This document shows positions 46,175-55,856 of a stretch of 64,000 bases of DNA, piece by piece; the first letter of the stretch is position 1; the number at the start of each line of letters is the position of its first letter. This DNA comes from Paracoccaceae bacterium Fryx2 (GTDB lineage Bacteria; Pseudomonadota; Alphaproteobacteria; Rhodobacterales; Rhodobacteraceae), in NCBI GenBank assembly GCA_032334235.1, contig JAVSGI010000003.1:1426001-1490000 (forward strand), written 5' to 3'. The notes beneath the pieces were generated by a model, which was not told the origin of the DNA, searched no databases, and worked only from the letters and a program-made list of their open reading frames with translations. Both the position numbers and the translations under genes were made by a program.

Positions 46175-46877
46175 CCTGACGATCTATGACAAGGTGGCAG
46201 ATCGCTGGTGGTCAGACGATATCCGCTGGGTGCGCACGCTGAAAAACCTGGTACCGGGGCGGCTGAAATGGTTCGATCGCCAGATCGACTGGCAGGGCAA
46301 AGCGGTGCTGGACCTTGGCTGTGCCGGAGGGTTCATGTCCGAGGCATTGGCGGCGCGCGGCGCACATGTCACCGGGATCGACCCGGCGGCCGACGCCATC
46401 GACGCCGCCCGCGCCCATGCCCGCGCGACAGGTTTGCGCATCGGCTATGACGTCGGCGTGGGCGAGGCTCTGCCCTACGATGACAGCAGTTTTGACGCTG
46501 TTGTCTGCGTCGATGTGCTGGAACATGTTGCCGACTTGAACAAGGTCTTGTCCGAAGTGGCCCGCACCCTGCGCCCCGGCGGGGTGTTCCTGTTCGACAC
46601 CATCAACCGCAACCCGCTGGCCCGGCTTGCCACCATCACACTCGCCGAAGATGTGCTGCGCCTGTTGCCGCGCGGCACGCATGACCCCGCCATGTTCATC
46701 AAACCAGGCGAGTTGCGCGCCGCGATGCAGGGTGCCGGGTTGGTGCCGGGCGCTGTGACCGGCCTTGGCCCGCGCGGGATCAACCGCCGGTTCGATCTGA
46801 CCTTTGGCCCCCTGCCACTGACCGCCATCCTGTATATGGGAACTGCCCGCAAATCCCTGGCTGGGGCTATGTCATGA
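46164..46877 (+). CDS. UbiG-like SAM-dependent methyltransferase
   Basis: The 237-residue class I methyltransferase has the SAM loop VLDLGCAGGFMSEALA, followed by VTGIDPAADAIDAAR and FDAVVCVDVLEHV. The layout resembles UbiG, the O-methyltransferase of ubiquinone synthesis, but a housekeeping copy elsewhere is likely and this one may serve a different quinone-like product. It overlaps the preceding gene by 11 bases and the next by 4. Confidence 0.82.
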   Translation: MRNDLTIYDKVADRWWSDDIRWVRTLKNLVPGRLKWFDRQIDWQGKAVLDLGCAGGFMSEALAARGAHVTGIDPAADAIDAARAHARATGLRIGYDVGVGEALPYDDSSFDAVVCVDVLEHVADLNKVLSEVARTLRPGGVFLFDTINRNPLARLATITLAEDVLRLLPRGTHDPAMFIKPGELRAAMQGAGLVPGAVTGLGPRGINRRFDLTFGPLPLTAILYMGTARKSLAGAMS

Positions 46878-47347
46878 CCGACCTGCCCCGCGAAAACGTG
46901 CAATCCTACCCCCGCCCTCCCGCGCTGGAACCCGTGCCGCAGCGGATCATGATCCGGCTGGGTGGGGCGCTGGTCTCGGAAACCGCCCGCGCCTTGCGGG
47001 TTTTGGAAACCCACCACGCCCCCAGCTATTACCTGCCGCCCGCGGATATTCACGCCACGTTGCGCCCCGCCATCGGCACCAGCCTGTGCGAATGGAAAGG
47101 CGCGGCGCGGTATTATGACGTCATCGCAGGCGGCAAGACCGCCACGCGTGCTGCATGGGCCTATGACAAACCGACCGCACGCTTTGCGGCCCTTGCGGGT
47201 TATGTCGCCTTCTATGCCGGGCTGATGGAGGAGGTCTGGGTCGGCGATCTGCGCGTCATTCCGCAACCGGGCAGCTTTTACGGCGGCTGGGTCACACCCA
47301 ATCTGGACGGCCAGATCAAGGGTGCGCCGGGAACTCAGCATTGGTAG
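46874..47347 (+). CDS. DUF427 protein
   Basis: This 157-residue protein has the DUF427 core: CEWKGAARYYDV, then AWAYDKPTARFAALAGYVAFY. Family members are small beta-rich proteins of unknown role, often near oxidoreductases. It is the last gene in the overlapping block; the next gene follows after 58 bp. Confidence 0.82.
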   Translation: MTDLPRENVQSYPRPPALEPVPQRIMIRLGGALVSETARALRVLETHHAPSYYLPPADIHATLRPAIGTSLCEWKGAARYYDVIAGGKTATRAAWAYDKPTARFAALAGYVAFYAGLMEEVWVGDLRVIPQPGSFYGGWVTPNLDGQIKGAPGTQHW

Positions 47348-47405
47348 GTTGCAGCACGGGCGGGGTGTTGCCTGCGCCGCTGCATGGGAAAGTTTGGGGA
47401 ATAAA

Positions 47406-47984
47406 ATGGTTCCGCGCAGTCTGATCGTCCTTTCCCTTGCAGCTGTCTTGCTTGGTCGTGCCATGCCGCCTGCAATGGCTGACGGCGCTGCAGCCGGGCC
47501 CACATTCATCGAGGATTTCACCATGCAGCCGGAAACCCGTTGGCGGTTCTTCACCGATCAGGTGATGGGGGGCGTGTCCACTGGCGGTGTCACATTTGCG
47601 CAGGAAGACGGCCTGAATTTTGCGCGCATGACCGGCCGGGTCAGCACCGCCAACCGGGGCGGGTTCATCCAGATGCGGCTTGATCTTGTCAGCCCGCCAC
47701 CTGAAGGCACAACCGGCGTGCGGTTGATGGTGCGCGGCAACGACCAGCGCTATTTCGTACACCTGCGGACTGGGGGCACGCTGTTGCCGTGGCAATACTA
47801 TCAGGCAGGGTTCGAGGTCACGGAAAGCTGGACCGAAGTACGCCTGCCGCTAAATGCATTCACCACCTCGGGCGCGTTGCTTCGAAGTGTACCCAAGCCG
47901 GGAAGCCTGAGTTCTGTTGCCGTCGTGGCTTACGGCCGCGACCATGACGCGCGGATCGACGTACGCGAAGTGGGGTTTTACTGA
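47406..47984 (+). CDS. Secreted CIA30-like protein
   Basis: The 192-residue protein has a signal peptide (to about residue 26, ending AMADG) and a CIA30-type beta-sandwich: FFTDQVMGGVSTGG and FNYI-like GFIQMRLDL, RGNDQRYFVHLR. CIA30 proteins were first linked to complex I assembly, but bacterial secreted members have no known function. It may belong to the photolyase-like operon. Confidence 0.75.
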   Translation: MVPRSLIVLSLAAVLLGRAMPPAMADGAAAGPTFIEDFTMQPETRWRFFTDQVMGGVSTGGVTFAQEDGLNFARMTGRVSTANRGGFIQMRLDLVSPPPEGTTGVRLMVRGNDQRYFVHLRTGGTLLPWQYYQAGFEVTESWTEVRLPLNAFTTSGALLRSVPKPGSLSSVAVVAYGRDHDARIDVREVGFY

Positions 47985-48014
47985 ACCACAAAAGCCACGC
48001 ACCTTCTTTCCGGC

Positions 48015-49223
48015 CTAACCTGCCTCGGGTTGAAGGCGACGCACGAGGGTTCCACCCGTCTCGATGATCGTTTTCATCCGTTCTTCCAGCCGGGTCATCT
48101 CGGACATCGCGCCTTTCAGGTTTTCGGTATCGTCCCCGACCGTGGCCAGGGACTGGAACAGGCTTTCTGACGTCGCCAACTGGGTCTCTGCGCTTGCGAC
48201 AACGGCGCGCAACGCTTCCAGCAACTCGCCCGCCTGGGGCATGTCGCCCGCCTTTGCCAATCGTTCATCAAGCGCCTCAACCGAGGCGCGGATGGCCGCG
48301 AACCAATCATTTGAAAGGCGCGGCTCGCGCTTGGCCGCCAACATGGCATCACGTTCCAGCCGCCGAACACCCGTTACCACACGGTCGATCTGGCCGCGTA
48401 AGTCACCCTGAACGGTGACAATATCGTCGTTCACAGTGACCACACGCTGCAGAACCTGATTAAGCTCTGATATCAAGCGATTGATGCGATCCAGAAAGAT
48501 GTTGAGATCGCGCGCCAGCACGCCGAATTCGTCTTCTGTCCGAATTTCCGCCCGTTGATCCAGCGCGCCGTAAGCCTTGGAAAGACTGCTGACGACCGCC
48601 CGCAGGCGCAAAAGCGGTTCCATCCGGGCGCGCAGGATCAAGAACAACAGAACCGAATGCAGCACGATCTTGCCAACGGCAAGGCCTGCGGCAAGGCGCA
48701 CTTCGTTAAACCAGATTGCAAAGTCACGTTGCAGATAATTGTGCACTGTGACCGTGCCCAACACATCGCCGACCTTTGCCTCGGTATGGCATTGCAGACA
48801 AAAGGTTTCGGCAGTGATCTCGACCGACGCCTCCTTGAAGTCACCTTCAGGCCACGCCTCGGGGATACCCGCAGGCACAAAATCGAAGGCGTTCTCGATG
48901 GATCGGATCGTCACGTCCGACGGGACGATCGCCACCGCATACCCAAGGTCAGTCCAGTTCCGCTCCAGGATCGGATAGATGGTGCGCGCAGCGACCGGCC
49001 CGCCTTCGTTGCGCATGATCGACCGCACGTTTTCAGCCAGGTCATCGGCAACAACCTGCGCCTCTGACGCCCCATTGACGCTATAGTTGTAATAGACGGT
49101 CGCCGCCTTTACGGCAAATTCGAGAATGCTTACGGAAAGCAGAACAAGGAAAAAATCCTTGATCATGTGCACCAGGAAAGATTTGTCAAAGCGTCCGATG
49201 GACGGATTATTGGTGTCGAGCAT
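48015..49223 (-). CDS. Membrane haem-c/HAMP sensor without an output domain
   Basis: The 402-residue protein has a membrane helix at residues about 22-44, then an extracytoplasmic domain ending in FCLQCHTEA (a CxxCH haem-c site near residue 146), as in DUF3365/Tll0287-like sensors. A second helix (about 180-203) is followed by a HAMP region (RMEPLLRLRAVV to RINRLISEL) and a long coiled coil. No methyl-accepting signature, kinase or cyclase domain follows. It may sense redox or a gas and act through a partner. The ATG at 49223 is used; a TTG lies one codon before. Confidence 0.8.
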   Translation of the reverse strand: MLDTNNPSIGRFDKSFLVHMIKDFFLVLLSVSILEFAVKAATVYYNYSVNGASEAQVVADDLAENVRSIMRNEGGPVAARTIYPILERNWTDLGYAVAIVPSDVTIRSIENAFDFVPAGIPEAWPEGDFKEASVEITAETFCLQCHTEAKVGDVLGTVTVHNYLQRDFAIWFNEVRLAAGLAVGKIVLHSVLLFLILRARMEPLLRLRAVVSSLSKAYGALDQRAEIRTEDEFGVLARDLNIFLDRINRLISELNQVLQRVVTVNDDIVTVQGDLRGQIDRVVTGVRRLERDAMLAAKREPRLSNDWFAAIRASVEALDERLAKAGDMPQAGELLEALRAVVASAETQLATSESLFQSLATVGDDTENLKGAMSEMTRLEERMKTIIETGGTLVRRLQPEAG

Positions 49224-49565
49224 CAAGGCGCACCCTCCCGATTAGAGGAAGGGTAGACCGGAACAGCGCATGGAACAGCGGATTTGCGGTTTGCGGGGAA
49301 AATAGCTTTGGCCCGGCCCGGGTTGCCCGCGGATCGCTGTTTCAGGACGCCCTGCAACATTCCCGCTTGGAAGGTGTGGCAGCAGGTCGTGGATGGTGGT
49401 GTGACGCTGCTCCGACCACGGCGCCGCCGGTAGCAACGGGCCCCTTTTTTGCTTTTCAATCAGACTGGCTGGGAACAGAGCGGTTCAGCGCTACTTCCAT
49501 TGTTGGTGGAGTGGCCTGAAGTAGCAAAAGCACGCCATCGTACACTCAAAGCAAGGACCAAAGCC
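49224..49565. other. Intergenic stretch
   Basis: No gene is supported. A G/C-rich run GGGCCCC followed by six T at about 49439-49450 resembles a weak termination signal. AGCAAGGA at about 49550-49557 is the ribosome site of the small membrane protein gene that starts at 49566. Confidence 0.5.
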
Positions 49566-49691
49566 ATGATAGACGGCATCAAGACCCTTGTTGTGAGTTC
49601 GTTGTAGCGCGTCAACCAGCATGTCCGTGACCGTCAACCACGTTGGCCGGTTTTAGGCCGCTGGGTTGGCGTATCTGGAATTGTTTTTCGC

Positions 49692-50507
49692 TCAGCCTTC
49701 TCCTTTGTCCTTGTTGTCGGCGATGGTTGTCGTTGGCGGTCTGCTCAGCGCCTCTTTGTTGGAGGCGGCCGCGCGCTGGCGGAAGCTTTCGGCATTCATC
49801 TCCAGGATCGCTGCGTGATGAACCAGCCGGTCGATGGCGGCGACGGTCATCGCCTTGTCCGGGAAGATCTGGTCCCAGCCGCTGAAGGGCTGGTTGGCGG
49901 CGATGGCGATGCTGCGGCATTCGTAGCGCCGGGCGATCAGCTCGAAGAGCACGCCTGTCTCGGCCTGATCCTTGTGGGCGTAGGTGATGTCGTCGAGGAT
50001 GATCAGGTCGAACTTGTCGAGCTTGGCGAGCGCGGCTTCGAGCACCAGATCGCGGCGGGCGGCCTGAAGTCGCTGCACCAGATCGCTGGTCCGGGTATAG
50101 AACACGCGGTGTCCCCGCTCGATCAGGGCATGGCCTATCGCGCAGAGAATGTGCGTTTTGCCCGTGCCGGAATTGCCGATGGCGATCAGATTGCCGCCAC
50201 CCTCCAGCCAGTCGCCGGCCGCCAAGGCCTCGATCCGGGCGCGCGGCAGGGTTGGCAGCGCCTTGAAGTCGAAGGTCGCCAGCGTCTTGCCAGCCGGTAG
50301 CTGTGCCTCGTTCATGTGGCGCTGAATGCGGCGCATGTCGCGCTCGGCCAGTTCGTATTCCGCGAGGACGGCCAGAAAGCGGGCAGCGGGCCAGCCTTCG
50401 GCATCGGCGCGGGTGGCGATGTCGGCCCAAAGCTTGTGGAAGCTGGGCAGGCGCAGCGCGGTCAGCATGCCTGGCAGCGTGTGGATGTCGATCTCGCGGG
50501 AGGTCAT
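49692..50507 (-). CDS. istB: IstB helper ATPase (element B, copy 2)
   Basis: This 271-residue AAA+ protein is identical to copy 1 and intact, with P-loop GNSGTGKTH. Without a complete IstA from the same element it depends on copy 1. Confidence 0.93.
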   Translation of the reverse strand: MTSREIDIHTLPGMLTALRLPSFHKLWADIATRADAEGWPAARFLAVLAEYELAERDMRRIQRHMNEAQLPAGKTLATFDFKALPTLPRARIEALAAGDWLEGGGNLIAIGNSGTGKTHILCAIGHALIERGHRVFYTRTSDLVQRLQAARRDLVLEAALAKLDKFDLIILDDITYAHKDQAETGVLFELIARRYECRSIAIAANQPFSGWDQIFPDKAMTVAAIDRLVHHAAILEMNAESFRQRAAASNKEALSRPPTTTIADNKDKGEG

Positions 50508-52011
50508 GCGCAGGCTCCCAGAAGGGCATCGAAGCTGTCGAGCGAGGGATGGGCGACGGTGACATCTGTCGGCAGCGCCGTTTGCTTCGGGCTCAGGCGG
50601 AGCATCAGCAGGTCAGGGTCCGGCACCCGGCCGGCGTCGAGATCGTCCGTCAGGAGATGTGCCAGTTCCGCCTCGCAGGCCCGGTCGTGGGCGATGAACA
50701 GCAGGTCGACCATGCGGCGGCAGGCGTCGCGGCGGGGCAGATCACGCTGCAGCACCTTCCAGGCCTCAGCGTATTCGGTTCGCGGGAACAGGCTGTCGCG
50801 GTAGATCGAACTCCACAGGGCTTGCGGTTTGCGCCGCAGCGCGTGGATGACGTGATGGTAGTTGATGACATGCACGCGATGGCCGTCGCCGCGACCACGC
50901 GCCCTTGTATGGCTGACGACCAGGGTGCTGCCGAGAAAGGCCTCAAGGCGATCGTCGTAAAGGTGGACCCGCAAGCGCTGCCCGATCAGCTGCGACGGGG
51001 CGCTGTAGAAGATGCTCTTGACCAGAAAGCCGCTGGTGCGGGTGACCGGAACCACGGTCTCTGTAAAGTCGGTGGTGCGCCGGGACGGCAGGGGCTTCAG
51101 ATGCGCCTGTTCCGCCTGAACCGCGATCGCCCGCTGCCGGTTGCGCCGTGCCACCAGAATGTCGACGAAGCGCCGGTAGTCCTCGATGCTGGCGAAGTCG
51201 CGGCTGCCGCGCAGGATCAGCGCCTGTTCGATGGCCTTCTTCAGGTGCCGGTTCTGGGATTCCACCGCGCCGTTCTCGTGAGCCTCGCCGCGGTTGTTGC
51301 GACTGGCCTCCATGCCGTAATGGCCGACGAAGGCATTGTAGCGCGTGGTGATATCCTGGCGCTGGTCAGCCGTCAGGTTGCGGAAAGCGGCCGAGAGGCT
51401 GTCGGTGCGATGCTCCTGTGGTGCCCGCCGAGCGACCAGAGCGCCTGCTGCAGGTTCTCGGCCAGGGCCGTGAAGCTCTCCCCGCCCAGGACCACCCCGA
51501 CATGCTCCCACCGGCTGTAGACCATGACGAAGTGGTAGAGCAGATGCGGGAATAGCTGGCCCGCGATCGTCACCTCCAGCTCCTCGGCATGGGTGAAGTC
51601 CGACTGGGCCATGCGGCCCGGCTCCGGCGTCTGGCGGAAGATGATGTCGCGCTCGGGTCCGTTCAGCGCCCGCCACTGCCGCACCCGCCGTTCCAGGGTG
51701 CGCCGGATGCGGTCATCGGGGAAGGCCAGCGGATGCAGGCCCTGAAGGTGGCGCAGCAGGGTGACGGCCTGCAAGGCGCTGTCCCTCTCCAGCAAGGGAA
51801 GGATGTCGCCCTCCCAAAAGCCTTCGAGGGGATCGGCCACCGTGCGCCCGTGAACGATCTTGCGGTTCGAGGGCAGCGTCGGGTTGGCATCGAACCGTCG
51901 GGCCGTGCGCTCGCTGAACCCGGCGCGGGCGGCCGACGTGCGCTGACTGTGATATCGGAGGTCGGACATGTATAATCTCAATTGCTGGTCGTTGATGGGT
52001 TTGTAGGCCAA
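50504..52011 (-). pseudogene. istA: IstA transposase, frameshifted (element B, copy 2)
   Basis: A single missing C near 51424 (GTGCCCGCCG against GTGCCCCGCCG in copy 1) shifts the frame after about codon 196. The start at the TTG with GGAGG upstream and both parts of the sequence are otherwise preserved. A Tyr-to-Phe change (EGYWEGD to EGFWEGD) is also seen. No full-length transposase can be made without a slip. Confidence 0.9.
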
Positions 52012-53044
52012 CCCGGATCCTCCGTTTGACGGCAGAGGAACCCGGCTTACCAACCCGCAGCGACCAGCACCTTCCCCGAAATCAATCAGGCCGGTGGGGC
52101 TGCCCTCCAGACGGGCATGCCCGTCTTCCGTTCAGCCCCACCGGCCAAGGTGGTTGTCGGCACCGGCCAAGATGGTTGTCGCGCAACATTCGTGGAATTT
52201 CATTTTTGATCATCGTGTAAGCCCGCTTCGCCATATTCCCGATGTCGCTGTCCGTCACTATATTCTGCAAGTCTTGGGGCTTATGTGGGCGGTCAGCTTC
52301 TCTGTCGCGATCGGAAGTTACACGTTTCTTGCGGCCAGCATTCTGGGTCATGCGGTCCTGATTGCGGCTGCGGCGGTGACGGCAGCCACGTTTGCAGTCG
52401 CGGCAAAGCGGCCAAAACTCTTCATGCGCGGAGCGGGACGCCGCCGCGATGGAGAGCATGATTGAGAGTGGATTGTCATCTCAGCCACAGCTTGTCGCTG
52501 GGTAAAACCGGCTTCGAAAAGACCGACCCGAAGAACTGCGTCAACCATCCTGATCCCAAGCGTGGTGAGACGCCCATTCCCGGACCGCTTTTGCCGTCAT
52601 AACTGGAGGTTTCGTTGTGAAAGTCCTGATCATCGGTGCCAGCAAGGGTATTGGGTTGGCAACGACCAAGGCGGCACTGGCCGCTGGATATGATGTACGC
52701 GCTTTTGCCAGGTCTGCCGCCGCCATGACCCTGTCCGATCCGCGACTGGAAAAGGTGCAAGGTGATGCAACGCGCCAGCAAGATGTTGAAGCAGCCCTTG
52801 CAGGTGTCGATGCCGTGATCCTGACGCTTGGTGTGGGCTTGGGCGAACTCTTCAAACCCGTACATCTGTTTTCCGACGCGACGCGTGTGATTGTCACCGC
52901 CATGACAGCTAAATCGGTCAAGCGTCTGTGCGGATTTCGCGGAGAATGGGCGCTGATTTCGCGCGATCGTGGGCACGCGTTTCGCGCCATTCTGGGCAGT
53001 CATTTCACGGGATCGTGGGCAGGCTGGCCGACGCTTTCATGGAG

Positions 53045-53806
53045 TCAGGCTTGAACGATTTGGTCAAGCTTTTTTGTGACGGCGGAGCGCCTGCGCAGGC
53101 TTTCACCTGAGAGGGTGAGGCGGTGTGCGTTGTGAACGAGGCGGTCGAGGATGGCATCTGCGAGCGTTGGGTCGCCGATGGCTTCGTGCCACTGGTCAAC
53201 GGGGAGTTGGCTTGTGACGATGGTGGAAGCGCGGCCGTGGCGGTCTTCGAGGATTTCCAGCAGGTCACGGCGCTCCGGGGCGGTGAGGACGGCGAGGCCC
53301 CAATCGTCAATGATCAGCACATCCATGCGGGCGATGGTTTTGAGGATGCGTTCATGGCGGCCATCGCCACGGGCCAGAGCAAGGGCCTCGAACATGCGCG
53401 GCGCACGTTGATAGAGGACGGGCCGCCCATCCCGGCACGCCTTGTGGCCAAGGGCGCAGGCGATCCAGCTTTTGCCCAAACCGGTCGGCCCGGTTATCAG
53501 CAGGTTCTCGTGCCGGGCGATCCAGCCGCCATCGGCAAGATGCGCCATGACACTGCGGTCAAGACCACGTGGGCTGCGCAGGTCCAGATCCTCGACGCTG
53601 GCATCTTGGCGCAGAGCCGCAAACTTGAGCCGGGAGGCCAGTTTCTTGGTGTCGCGCTCTGCAGCCTCGCGGTCGACCAGCAGGCCGAGACGCTCTTCGA
53701 ACGAGAGGGCGTCGAAGGCGGTTGACCTGCGTTGTTCTTCGAGCGCCGATGCAATGCCGGTCAGGCCGAGCGCCAACAGTCGGTCGTGGGTGGGATGGGT
53801 CAGCAT
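53045..53806 (-). CDS. istB: IstB helper ATPase (element A, copy 4)
   Basis: This intact 253-residue IstB has P-loop GPTGLGKSW. It is the same protein as in copies 2 and 3. Confidence 0.95.
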   Translation of the reverse strand: MLTHPTHDRLLALGLTGIASALEEQRRSTAFDALSFEERLGLLVDREAAERDTKKLASRLKFAALRQDASVEDLDLRSPRGLDRSVMAHLADGGWIARHENLLITGPTGLGKSWIACALGHKACRDGRPVLYQRAPRMFEALALARGDGRHERILKTIARMDVLIIDDWGLAVLTAPERRDLLEILEDRHGRASTIVTSQLPVDQWHEAIGDPTLADAILDRLVHNAHRLTLSGESLRRRSAVTKKLDQIVQA

Positions 53807-53818
53807 TTTAGTCCTTTC

Positions 53819-55357
53819 TCAATGGTAATAGCTGCCGCCACGAATGTTGGCGTGCTGGAGGGGGGCGACCTCTTCGGAGCCTTCCAGGAAGGCGCGATCG
53901 AGGCCGGTCTTGAGGATCGAACGAATGGAGGTGACGGTGCGGGCCCGGATGGTCACACCCCGCTGGCAGGCCGCATCAACGCGCTCCGGCCCATAGGTTT
54001 TGACCAAGGCCAGCACACCCAGGCAGGTGCGGAACCCCTGTTCAGGATGGGGGCGGTCAGCCATCACCATCTCGCAAAAGGCGGCGACGGCGGGGCCGGT
54101 CTTGGTTGCCTGCGCCAGCATTCTGGCCGGGGTCCATTCGGCAAAGCGACGATGGGCCGATGGCATATGGTCGGCCACGGTGACATGGCTGCGCCGCCCC
54201 GGGGTGCGCACGTGGCTCGCAACCCTCTGACCACGATGGAATATCTCGACCGTCTGGCCGCTTGTGCGAACATCGACCTCTTGTTTGATCAGCGCGAAGG
54301 GCACGGAATACCATGAGCTGTCGACCTCAACGTGATAGTCGGGTGCCACGCGGGCGCGCTTCCAGCGGGCGAAGACATAAGGTTCGGGCGGTAGGGGCTG
54401 AAGATTGGGCCGATCCAAAGTGGCAAACAGATCGGCGCGGCTGGCGCCATAGCCGCGCATCACGCGCATGTTCAACTCGTCCAGCAGCCGCCGGATCGCC
54501 ACGTTCAACTCGGCCAATGAGAAGAACCGGTGGTTCCGCAGCCGCGCCAGAATCCAGCGTTGTGCCACTTGGACAGCCACTTCCACCTTCGCCTTGTCCC
54601 GGGGTTTGCGCGGCCGGGCGGGCAGAACGGCGGTGCCATAATGCGCCGCCATCTCGGCATAGGTCCGGTTCAGCCCCGGATCAAACCGGTCTGCCTTGAT
54701 CACGGCGGACTTCAGATTGTCCGGAACCACCGCCTTTGGCACGCCGCCCAGAAAGGCGAACATCCGGATATGCGCGAGGATCCAATCTTCCAACCCCTCC
54801 GATGCCACCGCCTCGGCATAGGTGTGATTCGATGCCCCCATTGCCGCCACGAACAGCTTCATGGCCCGCGCTTCGCCGGTCGTGGGGTCGATCACGTCGA
54901 TGGTGTCGCCGGCAAAGTCAACGAACACCTTCTCGCCGCCCACATGTGTCTGGCGCATCGTCGGGCGCACCCGACCCTTCCAAGCCTCGTAATGCGTGCA
55001 AAACCAAGTATAGGCAAAACCCCCGGGGTGCGCGGCACGGTATTCTTCCCAGAGCAGCATCCGCGTCACCCCAGGGCGGCGCAACTCGCGGTCAATCTCC
55101 GCCCAGTCGGGCACAAGCCGCTCCGCGTCCGGCACCGTGGGCGGGGCTGGAAACAAAAGAAGTTCAAGGCTGTCGTCATCGATCCCCTCCGGCAAGGGCC
55201 ACGTGAGCCCGGCATGACGCGCCCGTTGGGTGTAGCTTCCGACGCTCCCCTTGCTCAGACCGAGGGAAGCGGCAATGGACCGCTCGCTCAGGCCTTGCCC
55301 AAGCTTCAATCGCAAAACATCTCGTATCCGGCGCATGTTCAATCGTCCTGTCGGCAT
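53819..55357 (-). CDS. istA: IstA transposase (element A, copy 4)
   Basis: This intact IstA of about 512 residues is identical to copies 2 and 3. The ATG at 55357 is used. Confidence 0.95.
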   Translation of the reverse strand: MPTGRLNMRRIRDVLRLKLGQGLSERSIAASLGLSKGSVGSYTQRARHAGLTWPLPEGIDDDSLELLLFPAPPTVPDAERLVPDWAEIDRELRRPGVTRMLLWEEYRAAHPGGFAYTWFCTHYEAWKGRVRPTMRQTHVGGEKVFVDFAGDTIDVIDPTTGEARAMKLFVAAMGASNHTYAEAVASEGLEDWILAHIRMFAFLGGVPKAVVPDNLKSAVIKADRFDPGLNRTYAEMAAHYGTAVLPARPRKPRDKAKVEVAVQVAQRWILARLRNHRFFSLAELNVAIRRLLDELNMRVMRGYGASRADLFATLDRPNLQPLPPEPYVFARWKRARVAPDYHVEVDSSWYSVPFALIKQEVDVRTSGQTVEIFHRGQRVASHVRTPGRRSHVTVADHMPSAHRRFAEWTPARMLAQATKTGPAVAAFCEMVMADRPHPEQGFRTCLGVLALVKTYGPERVDAACQRGVTIRARTVTSIRSILKTGLDRAFLEGSEEVAPLQHANIRGGSYYH

Positions 55358-55856
55358 CAAGCCACCCCTTCATTCCTGAAGGCGCAACTATCCTCAATTT
55401 GCCGACCAGACCTGCCCGCGATCCCGCGAAATCAGTGCCCAGCTTCACGCGAAATGACTGCCCATGATCCCGTGAAATCGATGCCCACCATCAAGCGAAA
55501 CACGCAAGCGTCTGATCTGTGTCACCGGTTTCGGGGCTGGCGACAGCCGGGCCAGCATCGGTTTGTTTCAACGCGCGCCGTTTCAGATCGTGTTTGGCCG
55601 CGCCTATGACGACAAGACCCGTCAGGAGGACCTGATCAAGCACAGCGGTCTGGACTGGACGATCGCGCGCCCCGGTGTGCTGCTGAACGGCCCGAAATCC
55701 AGCCGCTACAAGGTGCTTCGCGATCCATCCTCGTGGCGCAACGGGATCATCTCACGAGCGAGCGTCGCCGACTTCCTTGTGAAACAGATCGAAGATCGTT
55801 CGTATCTGCGCGCTGCACCTGTTCTGGCCAATTGACCGCACCTCCTGCAAGGTCAG

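Larger units (their letters stand above)
49603..52188 (-). mobile_element. IS21-type element B, copy 2 (2,586 bp)
   Basis: This copy has TTCGT duplications at 49598-49602 and 52189-52193. It is one base shorter than copy 1 because a C is missing near 51424. It also carries scattered substitutions relative to copy 1, mostly in the istA half (for example near 51290, 51586 and 51820), while the istB half is unchanged. Confidence 0.95.
49566..52465 (+). pseudogene. Small membrane protein (102 residues), split by an IS
   Basis: The pieces 49566-49602 and 52194-52465 join in frame to 309 nt after removal of the IS and one TTCGT. The protein begins MIDGIKTLVVSSWNFIFDHRV. It has two hydrophobic helices (LGLMWAVSFSVAIGSYTFLAA and a following Ala/Val-rich one) and a basic tail. 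No family is recognised. The insertion falls after codon 12 and so removes the gene from its own start. AGCAAGGA upstream supports the start. Confidence 0.8.
52929..55506 (-). mobile_element. IS21-type element A, copy 4 (complete, 2,578 bp)
   Basis: The element is flanked by the 8-bp duplication AGCGTCTG (52921-52928 and 55507-55514). It has the same length as copies 2 and 3. It interrupts the SDR-like gene. Confidence 0.97.
52617..55835 (+). pseudogene. NAD(P)-binding SDR-like protein, split by an IS
   Basis: The pieces 52617-52928 and 55515-55835 join in frame (633 nt, 210 residues) after removal of the IS21-type element and one AGCGTCTG. The N-terminal Rossmann loop is IIGASKGIGLATT; the later part has DLIKHSGLDWTIARPGVLLNG, typical of atypical short-chain dehydrogenases of the NmrA/BVR-B kind. 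The GTG at 52617 has CTGGAGG upstream. The insertion is after codon 104, between strands of the fold, so the protein is lost here. Confidence 0.88.
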
